In this document: piece after piece, positions 17,600 to 27,260 of the stretch
How the letters are laid out: every line of letters starts with the position of its first letter
Numbering within the stretch: position 1 is the stretch's first letter
Source of the DNA: an uncultured bacterium
GTDB lineage: Bacteria; Bacillota_I; Bacilli_A; RFN20; CAG-826
Direction of reading: 5' to 3'
Assembly: GCA_949297805.1 (NCBI GenBank)
Contig: CASFTG010000001.1
Coordinates: 620,001 to 684,000, forward strand
DNA: 64,000 nucleotides
The notes under the pieces: generated by a model
What the model saw: only the letters and a program-made list of their open reading frames with translations
What the model was told of the DNA's origin: nothing
Database searches by the model: none
Program-made: the position numbers and the translations under genes

Positions 17600-20500
17600 C
17601 TACTCCATATATTCGAGAATTAGGCATTCAAAGGGCTCAAGGGACAAATTGGTTTGGAAATTGACCGTCGCCCCGGTTCGTTCGGCGGCCGAGGAATAGA
17701 CGATCTTATAGGTCCCGGGGGTCGCCCCATTCGGGAGATTTACATTAACCATCCCTAAACTCCGACCGGCTTGCAAGGCCAATAACTTCTTGCCGGATGT
17801 AGACTTCATCTGAGCCCCGATATAGGCGGCGTTGGCGACATTTCCGATGAAAGGCGAGATGTCGCCAGCCTCGATGGCGGCATTTCCTTTCCCAAGGTAG
17901 CCGGAGTCGATGAGGTCGTTCCGCATCTTGATGGCGTCGACGTAACGGAGGTATTCGTCGTAGAACTTGGCTTTCCGGTCCCAATGGTAGGCGTTGACTT
18001 CATCGCCCCAAGTATAGGAGTTGCGGACGAGCCAGGTATCCTCATCGATCTCGACCCCATCGCCGGCGATCCAGGTGTCAGTCCCATTGGTCTGCTCGCC
18101 ATACGCGGCGACGAAATCCTCAAACTGCGGATCGTCGCTATGCATGAGTTTGGTCCGGAAGATCTCTTCCCCCCCATGGATGAAAGCGATACCTTCGCTG
18201 GCAAGCAAGGTCGCGGTCGAGCCGATGGTCGCCTCAATGGCGTCCATATGGTCTTTGCCGGCATTCATCTGGCCGTGGAGAAGATAGTTAAGTTGATCGT
18301 AAAGGGTGTAGTTATCGTGGCAGGAAAGGTAATTGACGCTCATCTCCGGCGGAGTTGAGAGGCCGCCGCTCTTGCGGGAACGATTCTCCCCGAGATACAT
18401 CGTGGCCGAATTCCAGAGTTTATCCTCGCTCGGAGTATAGGAATCAAGGAAGTTTCCGCCCTGCGGGGTGACGTTGGCGTAGGTGGTGTTGCCCTTCATC
18501 CCGTCGCGGACGCAGTCATTGAAGACCCCGACCGTGCCTTTGCCGTTATCCTGAAGTTTGGCATAGACGTTGCCGATATCGGCCGGCGAGGAAGAGGAGG
18601 AGGAACCACCGGTCCAGCCTTCGCCATAGACAACGATGTCGGGATCGATGTCATAAAGGCTGTCTTTGACATTACGCATGGTGCCAGTGTCAAGGACACC
18701 CATCAAGTCGAAGCGGAACCCCATCATCTTGTATTCCTTGGCCCACCAATCGACCGAGTCGATCGCGAAGCGGGAGGCCATGATCCGGTCGGTGTTGACG
18801 GTATTGTTGACCCCAGTGTCATTGACGAGGTACCCGTCATCGGTGTAACGGAAATAATAACGAGGGGCGAAGACCTGGAAGGGATGGGTCGCGACGGTCG
18901 AGACGTGGTTATAGACTACGTCCATGATGGTTCGGATGCCGACCTTCGAAAGTTCCATGATCAAATACTTCAGATCTTTGATCCGCGAGATCGGATCAGC
19001 CGGGTCGGAAGCGTATGACCCTTCGGGAACATTGTAGTTCTGCGGGTTATAGCCCCAGTTGTAATCGGGGGTATGGTATTCTAGGGTGTTGTCGCTCTTA
19101 AGTTCCCAATAGGACCGCTCATCGTTGTCTTGGTCGAAGATTGGGAGCAATTGGATGGCGTTGATGCCGAGTTCTTTAAGGTGGTCGAAACCGGTCGTGA
19201 CCCCGTTATAGGTGGTTCCGGGTTCGACGAAAGCCCGATAAGTGCCGTTTTTGACGCTCGGGTCATGGCTGATCCAGGTCTTATCGGCGGTCAAGTCCCG
19301 AACATGGGCTTCATAAACCGTCAGTTCAGTTGGGGAGGAAATATCCTCGAAACTAACCTCATCCCAACCTTCGGGATCGGTTTCGTCGAAATCGATGATG
19401 GCGCCCCTAATGCCGTTAATCCCGCTGGCCTTGGCATAGGGGTCGATCGACAGGTTATTGATGCCGTTGTAGTTGAGGGCGAACTGGTAGAACTTGCCCT
19501 TGAGGTCTTTGTCCTCGACGGTGACGCCCCACACCCCTTGGCCAAGGTTTTTCAACCGATAAAGGTCCCAGGCGTCATGGGCTGCTTCGTTCCCTTCGTC
19601 CTCTTTATAACCAAGCAAGCTCCGCGGGGTGCCATAGTCATAGATATAGACGCCAACTTCAGTCGAGGTCGGGGCCCAGACTTTGAAGGTGGTCTTCCCG
19701 TCTTCGTAGGTTACGCCCAAATCATGGCCATCGTAGGTATAGCCTTCGATGAATTCCGGTGTGTCATAGATTTTATAGCAATTGGCATACCCTCTTCTTA
19801 ACCTCTCGGTATTGGAATCGAAGTAGGCATTGATCTCATAAGTGGTTTGCGGATCAAACTTGTCTTTGCCGATTTTGATGTTGATAGTGGTTGAGGAATC
19901 GGCGATGCCTTCAGCCCCCAAAACCTCATCGGAATCGTAATAGATGCATTCATCGCGCCGTTGATACTGCTCGGGGACCGAAAGGGCCCGGTATTCTGGT
20001 GAATAGCCATAAACCACGATCCGATCGAAAGAGGCAGTGCCCGAAACATCGATCGATTCCCAATCGGGATTGAGGGAGACGGTGGTCAAATTGTCGCCCA
20101 AGGCCTCATTCTTCGAAGGGTAGCCTTCAATCGCATTGCCTTCCCCGTCGATCGCCCAGATATAAAGCCACCTCCGGCCGTCTTTGATCTCGCCGCCGCT
20201 GGCGATGGAGGACAAAGAGATGACGGTGTCTTGGCTTTGCCCGTCCCACGTCCCCGGGTTCTTAATGATGAATTTGAACTTGTCGGTGACGTCGCCTTTG
20301 AGGATCCCTTCGTTGCAATCGAAGTCCTTATAGGGGCCATAGCCTTCTTCGACGCCGTCAAAAGCATACTCGACGCCATCGCTGGTATCGCCCCAGACAT
20401 AAATGGCCTTGTCGGCTATGTCGCCATCGTATTTGTAGTAGACGCGGATGATGCCATCCCAATCCTTGACATCGACCCCCGTTGCCGATGAATCGGGGGA

Positions 20501-20638
20501 TTCGGTGCCGGTGGCATCGGGATCGGTGACGACCGGTGGTTCCTCAATCGAGGGGGAGGAAGACGCGCTTCCTTCGGGCGCGCAGCCGGCTAGAGTAGCC
20601 GAGAGCAGCGCCAATGCTAATAGTTTTCTCGCTTTCAT
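17600..20638 (-). CDS. pulA: Lipoprotein type I pullulanase (GH13)
   Basis: Cleaves alpha-1,6 branch points of pullulan, amylopectin and limit dextrins at the cell surface. 1,012 residues from the ATG at 20638, which has an AAAGG site and gives a lipoprotein signal ending LAGC (Cys19). Domains in order: a CBM41/PUD-like unit (IIRVYYKYDGD), a further beta-sandwich, CBM48 (KTTFKVWAPTSTEVGVYIYD), then the catalytic barrel. Signature motifs: YEAHVRDLT, YNWGYNP (specific to type I pullulanases), MDVVYNH, GFRFDLMGVLD (nucleophile), YGEGWTGG (acid/base) and LSCHDNYTLYDQ. The ORF extends 9 codons upstream, but that start has no signal-peptide logic. Confidence 0.94.
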   Translation of the reverse strand: MKARKLLALALLSATLAGCAPEGSASSSPSIEEPPVVTDPDATGTESPDSSATGVDVKDWDGIIRVYYKYDGDIADKAIYVWGDTSDGVEYAFDGVEEGYGPYKDFDCNEGILKGDVTDKFKFIIKNPGTWDGQSQDTVISLSSIASGGEIKDGRRWLYIWAIDGEGNAIEGYPSKNEALGDNLTTVSLNPDWESIDVSGTASFDRIVVYGYSPEYRALSVPEQYQRRDECIYYDSDEVLGAEGIADSSTTINIKIGKDKFDPQTTYEINAYFDSNTERLRRGYANCYKIYDTPEFIEGYTYDGHDLGVTYEDGKTTFKVWAPTSTEVGVYIYDYGTPRSLLGYKEDEGNEAAHDAWDLYRLKNLGQGVWGVTVEDKDLKGKFYQFALNYNGINNLSIDPYAKASGINGIRGAIIDFDETDPEGWDEVSFEDISSPTELTVYEAHVRDLTADKTWISHDPSVKNGTYRAFVEPGTTYNGVTTGFDHLKELGINAIQLLPIFDQDNDERSYWELKSDNTLEYHTPDYNWGYNPQNYNVPEGSYASDPADPISRIKDLKYLIMELSKVGIRTIMDVVYNHVSTVATHPFQVFAPRYYFRYTDDGYLVNDTGVNNTVNTDRIMASRFAIDSVDWWAKEYKMMGFRFDLMGVLDTGTMRNVKDSLYDIDPDIVVYGEGWTGGSSSSSSPADIGNVYAKLQDNGKGTVGVFNDCVRDGMKGNTTYANVTPQGGNFLDSYTPSEDKLWNSATMYLGENRSRKSGGLSTPPEMSVNYLSCHDNYTLYDQLNYLLHGQMNAGKDHMDAIEATIGSTATLLASEGIAFIHGGEEIFRTKLMHSDDPQFEDFVAAYGEQTNGTDTWIAGDGVEIDEDTWLVRNSYTWGDEVNAYHWDRKAKFYDEYLRYVDAIKMRNDLIDSGYLGKGNAAIEAGDISPFIGNVANAAYIGAQMKSTSGKKLLALQAGRSLGMVNVNLPNGATPGTYKIVYSSAAERTGATVNFQTNLSLEPFECLILEYME

Positions 20639-20725
20639 AAGCGCCTTTCTAACCATCTTCTGCATTGCAAGGAAGGACCGGACTATTTTCCGCCTCGATG
20701 GTTCGCCATTGCCCCTGTATACACT

Positions 20726-20752
20726 AAGGGGCCGTCACGAAGACGACCCCTT
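20726..20752 (-). other. Intercistronic hairpin between msmK and pulA
   Basis: An 11-bp stem (AAGGGGTCGTC against GACGGCCCCTT, one G-T wobble) with a 5-base loop, 13 bases after the msmK stop. No T tract follows, so it is more likely an RNA-stability or partial-termination element than a full terminator. No convincing separate promoter for pulA was seen in the 126-base gap. Confidence 0.55.
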
Positions 20753-20764
20753 GAGTTGCTTTGC

Positions 20765-21934
<1,170 letters not shown>

Positions 21935-22037
21935 TTTGGCTCTCCTTGTTTGTCGGCGCGCGATAAGACTTCCCCTCGGCAGAGATGATCACTTCATTCC
22001 GCTTCGGAGCAGGTTATCGCCCTGCCTATGCGTCGTA

Positions 22038-22066
22038 ATTATGGACCGGGCGGAAAGCGCTTTCAA
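22038..22066 (-). promoter_or_regulatory. Promoter of msmK-pulA-amylase unit
   Basis: Minus-strand -35 TTGAAA (22061-22066), 17-base spacer, -10 CATAAT (22038-22043). Both boxes are near consensus. The leader before the msmK ATG would be about 100 bases. The -35 box lies inside the operator at 22052-22065, which would let a bound repressor block RNA polymerase. Confidence 0.75.
22052..22065. promoter_or_regulatory. CcpA/LacI-type operator overlapping the msmK -35 box
   Basis: GGAAAGCGCTTTCA contains the perfect palindrome GAAAGCGCTTTC and matches the catabolite-response consensus TGWAANCGNTNWCA at all but the first base. It could bind CcpA or a LacI-family maltose regulator (MalR), whose sites look alike. 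Confidence 0.75.
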
Positions 22067-22074
22067 GACAAAAA

Positions 22075-22088
22075 TGAAATCGCTTACA
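22075..22088. promoter_or_regulatory. CcpA/LacI-type operator, second site upstream of msmK
   Basis: TGAAATCGCTTACA matches TGWAANCGNTNWCA at every position. Its centre is 23 bases from the centre of the neighbouring site, about two helical turns, so both could be occupied on one face of the DNA. Confidence 0.75.
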
Positions 22089-22114
22089 TCGTGTTTTGGT
22101 TTTTGCTTGAAACT

Positions 22115-22133
22115 ATCTTGCCCACAGCAAGAT
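22115..22133 (+). other. Perfect stem-loop followed by a T tract in the msmK/RDD divergent region
   Basis: ATCTTGC, a 5-base loop, GCAAGAT, then TTTTT on the plus strand. It has terminator shape but lies upstream of the predicted RDD promoter. It would stop any rightward transcript coming from the msmK side, or it may be a protein-binding palindrome. Confidence 0.5.
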
Positions 22134-22140
22134 TTTTCCC

Positions 22141-22169
22141 TTGATATATCGCGCACGTACGAGCATATT
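22141..22169 (+). promoter_or_regulatory. Promoter for a predicted leaderless RDD transcript
   Basis: TTGATA (22141-22146), 17-base spacer, CATATT (22164-22169); the ATG follows 9 bases after the -10 box and no ribosome binding site is present. Transcription would begin at or within 2-3 bases of the start codon. Confidence 0.6.
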
Positions 22170-22178
22170 TATCACGTT

Positions 22179-23258
22179 ATGGAAAACAGCCTTGCCGTCA
22201 AAACCCCCACCACCGCCAAAATCATCGTTTTGGCTGGCATGTGGCGAAGGGCCTTCGCTTTTTTGGTCGATATCCTTTGCGTCCTCGCCCTCTCGGCCCT
22301 CATTTACTTCCCTTGCGTCGTCCCCTTCGCGGTCGACATGGATCGTTACAACGCCAACCGCGATCAAATCAATTCCTTGGCGATTGAGTCAGGGCTATAT
22401 TTGGATTTCAACGACTCTCCAACGAGCCCTTTATCGATGACTAGCTTCGAAACGGTTGAAGACATAACCCACAAATTAATCGTCTATGGCGGTGAACGCT
22501 ATTCTTTTTCGATGATCGATGTTCTCCATCAATATTGGACCATAACCGTTGCCGATATGGAATTTGTCGACGGCAAAAACCACGTTTATAGCGATGAGAC
22601 ATTTAAGAAAACGGTGATGAAAGTCGGAGACGAGGACTCGAATATCGAGCGTCTCCGGGTTAATGAGGATGGTTATTTGACCGTTGATTTGATCGACGAA
22701 GAAAAAGATTGGGTCGCCATCGAATACGTTTGCGACCGTTACAATGAAGCCGTGCTTTCTCTCAATGATACCGTTTTGTTCACAGAACTAGATGCCGATA
22801 ACGCGAAGATTATGCAGTTCGCGATGCTGATGGCCGTTCCGGTCCTGATTGGGTCTTGCCTAGTGTTCATGGTAGTGTTGCCGATGTGTCTTGGTGAAGG
22901 TCAATCATTGGGCAAAAAGTCAATGAAGTTGGTCGTTCTCGACGACATGGGCTATACATATAATAAATGGAAACTTATTCCGCGAAATCTTTTCTGCTTC
23001 ATCGTTGAATTCATCGGAGGCATAGCTAGTTTCGGAGCTTTGTTGCTAATTACCTATACTATGAGCATGTTCACGAAGAAGCACCGTTCGATCCATGACT
23101 ACTTGTTTGGTTCGGTCGTCGCGGATTCTGAATCCTCGCTTTGGTTCGACAACCCAGTCGAGGAGGAATTGTATAATGCGAAGAAAGCAAGGGAAGCGGA
23201 AGCCAAGGAAAAGCGTGAACGGCTAAGCAACCAAGCCAACGAACATAGGGAAGGATAG
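22179..23258 (+). CDS. RDD-family multi-pass membrane protein (first of pair)
   Basis: 359 residues of unknown function. Near the N-terminus MWRRAFAFLVDILCVLALSALIYF carries the Arg...Asp pattern of the RDD family in the first membrane helix. A polar external domain (about residues 65-210) separates it from two or three further helices (AMLMAVPVLIGSCLVFMVV, FCFIVEFIGGIASFGALLLI). A highly charged cytoplasmic tail (KKAREAEAKEKRERL) ends the protein. The open frame extends upstream to 21819, but that would overlap msmK on the other strand; the ATG at 22179 sits right after a good promoter. It is followed after 5 bases by a second gene of the same kind. By eye the pair is more A+T-rich than its neighbours. 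Confidence 0.8.
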   Translation: MENSLAVKTPTTAKIIVLAGMWRRAFAFLVDILCVLALSALIYFPCVVPFAVDMDRYNANRDQINSLAIESGLYLDFNDSPTSPLSMTSFETVEDITHKLIVYGGERYSFSMIDVLHQYWTITVADMEFVDGKNHVYSDETFKKTVMKVGDEDSNIERLRVNEDGYLTVDLIDEEKDWVAIEYVCDRYNEAVLSLNDTVLFTELDADNAKIMQFAMLMAVPVLIGSCLVFMVVLPMCLGEGQSLGKKSMKLVVLDDMGYTYNKWKLIPRNLFCFIVEFIGGIASFGALLLITYTMSMFTKKHRSIHDYLFGSVVADSESSLWFDNPVEEELYNAKKAREAEAKEKRERLSNQANEHREG

Positions 23259-23263
23259 CGACA

Positions 23264-24361
23264 ATGTCAAAGCGAAATAAGGAAGAAGACGGCGAAATTA
23301 TCTATAACGGCGATGTTGAATACGCCCATTTAGGCCAAACCCTTCTCGCTCATCTAATTGACATCGGCCTTTTGTTCATAATTTGGATCGTTGCCTATTT
23401 CGCAGTCTGCTACCCGGTTACTATTAATAACCCCGGAATCAAGTCCGCTAACGCGTATATCGATGAAATCGAGAGGTCTTTAAGGCTTAAAACCAACGAT
23501 GACCTTAGCCGGGAAGAAAAAGAAACGATAGTCAAAGATTTCTATTTCGTTGAGTTCCCCGACGAAATCAAAGACATATATATTGATGAAACCATCTACG
23601 AAGGCATTTCTTTGACTTATTACTACAACGTCCGCGTCCTAGGTTTAGAATTCGATCCTTATCCGGAATATGAGGGAACATCGCTTTATAAATACGTCAA
23701 AAACGAAGACGGAAGCTTTAATTTTGATGTAATCGGCGTACGTTCCTTCCCCGACAGCGAATTAAGCGGCCGTGGCAAAAGGGATTTGGAGGCATTATAT
23801 GACGACGCGATCGAAGGTTGCTTATACATGCTGCAATCAATCGATCAGGAATACGCGGTTGCTTATTATCACGTAACCACTTCCACTTCCTACGGAATCG
23901 CCGCCAGTTTCTCTTTCGCCTATATCTGCCTCTTCGCTATCTTGCCGTTGCTATTGAAAAACAAGGCGACGGCTGGTGAAGCCATGCTCCGATTAGGGAC
24001 GTGTCAAAAAACTGGTTATGCTGCCAAATGGTATATCGTCGAATTGCGAGCCTTAATCGGGTTCGTTTTACCGTTTTTCGGAGCCTATCTCTTCGATTCC
24101 TATTCAATCGTCTGCCTACTGATATTGCCGATATTCCTTAATTTCCTCTATCCGTTGCTCACCGGCAAAAGACAAACTCTCCTTGACACGCTATTTAGAT
24201 TGCGAGTGGTGATTAACAAAGAATCAACGATATACAAAGACGAATTGGACAAGGAATTGGCCAATCGCAATTCCTTAGCGGCTTACAAAGACCCTGACTA
24301 CGTAACGACCCTCGCTTCGACTGAAGCGATGGAAACAAAAGAAGAGGATTTGGATAACTAA
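23264..24361 (+). CDS. RDD-like multi-pass membrane protein (second of pair)
   Basis: 365 residues with the same plan as the upstream protein. A charged N-terminus is followed by helix LLAHLIDIGLLFIIWIVAYF (with the conserved Asp) and an external domain of about 140 residues rich in acidic and tyrosine residues. Three helices follow (SFAYICLFAILPLLL, LIGFVLPFFGAYLF, CLLILPIFLNFLYPLL), then a cytoplasmic tail. The two proteins look like a diverged tandem duplication that could form a heteromer. No function can be assigned; proximity to the starch genes suggests but does not show a role in transport. Confidence 0.75.
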   Translation: MSKRNKEEDGEIIYNGDVEYAHLGQTLLAHLIDIGLLFIIWIVAYFAVCYPVTINNPGIKSANAYIDEIERSLRLKTNDDLSREEKETIVKDFYFVEFPDEIKDIYIDETIYEGISLTYYYNVRVLGLEFDPYPEYEGTSLYKYVKNEDGSFNFDVIGVRSFPDSELSGRGKRDLEALYDDAIEGCLYMLQSIDQEYAVAYYHVTTSTSYGIAASFSFAYICLFAILPLLLKNKATAGEAMLRLGTCQKTGYAAKWYIVELRALIGFVLPFFGAYLFDSYSIVCLLILPIFLNFLYPLLTGKRQTLLDTLFRLRVVINKESTIYKDELDKELANRNSLAAYKDPDYVTTLASTEAMETKEEDLDN

Positions 24362-24376
24362 ACGGCTAAGAACCGA

Positions 24377-24631
24377 TTAAATGTAAAACTCACCGTCGGT
24401 CCAAAGGTTGATAAGACCAATCAGCACCAACCCAATCCCGAACATAATTAATGCGCATACGATGTAAAGAATCGTCCATTTCCGATTGCTCTTTTCGATT
24501 TTGCGGACTTCCTCTTTCCTTTTTCGCTTCTCTTCCTCTTCGTAGGAAAGGCTATTGGCACGGGTGCCAACTCGTTCGATATCCTCGACTTGGTCGAGTA
24601 ATTCTTCGCTGCTTTTACGGGCTTTTGGCAT
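24377..24631 (-). CDS. Small membrane protein with charged coiled-coil N-terminus
   Basis: 84 residues: a hydrophilic, helix-forming N-terminal half rich in Glu, Lys and Arg (SSEELLDQVEDIERV, EEEEKRKRKEEVRKIEKS), one strong helix (WTILYIVCALIMFGIGLVLI) and a short acidic end. It is convergent with the RDD pair, 15 bases away. There is no ribosome binding site; TATACAAT ends 6 bases before the ATG, again suggesting a leaderless mRNA. I do not recognise a family. Confidence 0.65.
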   Translation of the reverse strand: MPKARKSSEELLDQVEDIERVGTRANSLSYEEEEKRKRKEEVRKIEKSNRKWTILYIVCALIMFGIGLVLIGLINLWTDGEFYI

Positions 24632-24673
24632 GCCTGTATTGTATACAAAGACGGCCGCTGATTCTATAAGAAA

Positions 24674-24691
24674 ACCCGGAATTAACCGGGT
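24674..24691 (-). terminator. Terminator of the malEFG-amylase operon
   Basis: A 6-bp stem ACCCGG/CCGGGT with a 6-base loop and a following TTTTC on the minus strand, 10 bases after the amylase stop. Confidence 0.75.
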
Positions 24692-24700
24692 AATCTATCC

Positions 24701-26314
24701 TTATTTGCCTTCGATGACTGCCAAAGAGCAAGGACCTAAGCCCAATACTCCGTTTTGCAATCGAGCTTTGAGGTTGCTGCCAGCGACCTCCTCGACGATC
24801 TGATCGCCGATTTTCCCGGAAAGATAGCATTCTGCCGATTCTTCGCCTAGATTGATGGCGACGACCAGATTCTCGTCCTCTTCCTCGCCTAACAGGCGAT
24901 AAACACAGAAATTGCTCTCGGTAACGGTTATGGCTTCCATCGTCGCATCCTTAATAAAGGGGATCGAGTTACGGACCTGCAAGAGCTTCCGATAATGATT
25001 TATAAGCGAGAAATCGCTTTTCAGCTGATCGTAAGCCCCTTTCTTCACCTGGCCGAGCGAATCGGCCAAATCGGCGTAAGCCGGTTCCGGACAGTCGCAT
25101 TCCTCGTCGTTATGCCCTTTCCCCCACACCATCGGTAAACGGCGCATCGAATCGGTCTCTTCATTGCCACGATAGCCGACCAATTCGATCTCCTCGCCAT
25201 AATAGATATAGGGGGTGCCTGGCAATAAATATATTAAATTGGCGGCGTTTTTCGAGGCATCGCCTTCAAAATAGGCACTGGCTCTATTCAAATCGTGGTT
25301 GGCAATAAAGAAAGATGGGATGGCATTGGGGTTACGCATTTTTATCTTACTGGTATAAGAAGCGCAACGCTTTGCGAAATCAGACCCAGAGTTGATGCCT
25401 TTTACCGTCTTAATGAGGGTGGTCGTTGCGGTGGAATCAACGGAATTGCCAAAAACGAAGAATGAATCGAAGTCCGATTCGTGGTATTTTAGAAAGTCGG
25501 CATCGTTATTGGTCCAGTTCTCCCCAATCAAATAGCAATCGGGGTCTTTGGCGCGGCAAACCGAGGCGATGTAATTGAGCACCTCGATATTATCTTCGGC
25601 GTTTTGCTCGCAGAAATGGCGGACGGCGTCGAAGCGGAAGCCGCTGACGCCTTTATCGATCCAAAACTCCAGGATGTTTTTCACTTCCTCCCTAAACCCC
25701 GCCGAATCCCAGTTGAATTCCGGCATATCGGGAGAGAACATGCCTAGACAATAGACCCCATCGTAAGAATGATAATTGCTCCCGCCGGAGCGAGAGAACA
25801 TATACCAATCGGCTTTGGAGTCCGCTGATTGATCGTTTTTCTTGTAATCTTCTAACGCCTCTAAGAAAAGAGGGTTATCGGGCGAAGAATGGTTGAGGAC
25901 CATATCGATGATGACCTCGATGCCATGGTCATTGAGGTTTTTGACCATGGCGGTGAATTGCTCCATCGTCCCGTAATCCGGATTGACGGCATAGTAATCA
26001 TCGACGTCATAACCATGATACGACCCGGATGGATGGAACGGCATCAGCCAAACATTAGAAACGCCGAGTTGCTGCAAATAATCGGCTTTGGCGCTGATGC
26101 CGGAAAAATCCCCGATCCCATCGCCATCGCTATCGGCAAAACTACGAACGAAAATCTCATAATACGCGGAACCGCCGACATTCGAGACGGAACCGTCGAT
26201 ATCATAATCGCCATCGCCTTTCTCCAGCCCGATCGGATTCGGAACCGATGAGCAAGAGAAAAGGCCGATGGCCAAGGGTAATAACCCCTTAAGCGGCATC
26301 AGCCTTTTTTTCAT
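24701..26314 (-). CDS. Lipoprotein alpha-amylase (GH13), operon partner of malEFG
   Basis: 537 residues from the ATG at 26314, which has an AGGAG site and gives a lipoprotein signal ending LFSC (Cys21). The open frame reaches 115 codons further upstream, but that part overlaps malG in another frame. The protein is essentially a single GH13 domain: YYEIFVRSFADSDGDGIGDF, VIIDMVLNHSS, GFRFDAVRHF (nucleophile), LIGENWTNND (acid/base) and FIANHDLNR, then a C-terminal beta domain ending SLAVIEGK. The DxDGDGIGD segment is a calcium-site pattern of amylases. Probably shortens dextrins at the membrane before uptake by the transporter encoded upstream. Confidence 0.92.
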   Translation of the reverse strand: MKKRLMPLKGLLPLAIGLFSCSSVPNPIGLEKGDGDYDIDGSVSNVGGSAYYEIFVRSFADSDGDGIGDFSGISAKADYLQQLGVSNVWLMPFHPSGSYHGYDVDDYYAVNPDYGTMEQFTAMVKNLNDHGIEVIIDMVLNHSSPDNPLFLEALEDYKKNDQSADSKADWYMFSRSGGSNYHSYDGVYCLGMFSPDMPEFNWDSAGFREEVKNILEFWIDKGVSGFRFDAVRHFCEQNAEDNIEVLNYIASVCRAKDPDCYLIGENWTNNDADFLKYHESDFDSFFVFGNSVDSTATTTLIKTVKGINSGSDFAKRCASYTSKIKMRNPNAIPSFFIANHDLNRASAYFEGDASKNAANLIYLLPGTPYIYYGEEIELVGYRGNEETDSMRRLPMVWGKGHNDEECDCPEPAYADLADSLGQVKKGAYDQLKSDFSLINHYRKLLQVRNSIPFIKDATMEAITVTESNFCVYRLLGEEEDENLVVAINLGEESAECYLSGKIGDQIVEEVAGSNLKARLQNGVLGLGPCSLAVIEGK

Positions 26315-26330
26315 GTTAATTCTCCTAAGA

Positions 26331-27260
26331 CTAGCCTTTGACCGCCCCACCGGTGACGCCAGCGACATAGTAACGCTGGGTCGCGATGAATAGAGCGGCG
26401 AGCGGAACGGAAATGAGGACCGATCCGGCAGCATAACAAGTATAGAAAGTGAGGTAGGTCGTATCGTTGGTTTTAGAATTGCCCCATTGATACAAGCCGA
26501 TCGCAACTGTCCAATTCTCCCGTTGGGGGCCGATAATATAACTCGAGGTAATATAATCCGACCACGGGCCCATGAAGGCAGTGAGAATCGTATAGACGAT
26601 GATTGGTTTAGACAAAGGAAGGATAATATCCCAGAAAATCCGAGCCCTTGAAGCGCCATCGATCATGGCTGCCTCGTCGATCGAGCGGGAGATCGTATCA
26701 AAGAAGCCTTTGGAAATGAAGAAGCCCATACCGGAGCCGGCGGAATAGATGAACACAAGCGCCCAGTAGGTACCGTCGAGATGGAAGATTTCCTTCATGA
26801 CGAGGTACATGATGATCATCGAGAGGAAGCCAGGGAACATCCCGAGAATGAGGTTAAGCTTCATAAGGATGGTCCGGCCTTTGAAACGGAACCGTGACAT
26901 CGAATAGGCAACCATCAAGACAAAGAGGGTGTTGATAATGCAGCAGATGGTAGCGACGATGAAAGTATTGAGGAACCAAGCGAGATACATCGGAATCCCC
27001 GAGGCCGTAACGCCCCACTCGGTCGAAGTCAACTCAGCATTTAGGCTGCTGCCAGGATATTCAATGCCAAATAAGAACGCGTAGTTTCGGAAAGACATCG
27101 TCTCCAATGTAGGAACGAAACGACCAGCGTCACCGGCGCTAGCACCGAACGATTGTAGGAAAAGCCAAACAAATGGAAGGATCCAGCAAACGCAGCAGAC
27201 GATGAGGATGACGTAGACGATGGTGAGGGAAAGAATCTTTGAAGCTTTTAACGATTTCAT
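26331..27260 (-). CDS. malG: Maltodextrin ABC transporter permease MalG
   Basis: One of the two membrane subunits of a maltose/maltodextrin importer. 309 residues with six predicted helices and the EAA loop DEAAMIDGASRARIFWDIILP, the contact site for the ATPase. The C-terminus, RYYVAGVTGGAVKG, is the classic MalG ending. Its start overlaps the malF stop by 4 bases (ATGA). Length is normal for MalG. Confidence 0.95.
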   Translation of the reverse strand: MKSLKASKILSLTIVYVILIVCCVCWILPFVWLFLQSFGASAGDAGRFVPTLETMSFRNYAFLFGIEYPGSSLNAELTSTEWGVTASGIPMYLAWFLNTFIVATICCIINTLFVLMVAYSMSRFRFKGRTILMKLNLILGMFPGFLSMIIMYLVMKEIFHLDGTYWALVFIYSAGSGMGFFISKGFFDTISRSIDEAAMIDGASRARIFWDIILPLSKPIIVYTILTAFMGPWSDYITSSYIIGPQRENWTVAIGLYQWGNSKTNDTTYLTFYTCYAAGSVLISVPLAALFIATQRYYVAGVTGGAVKG

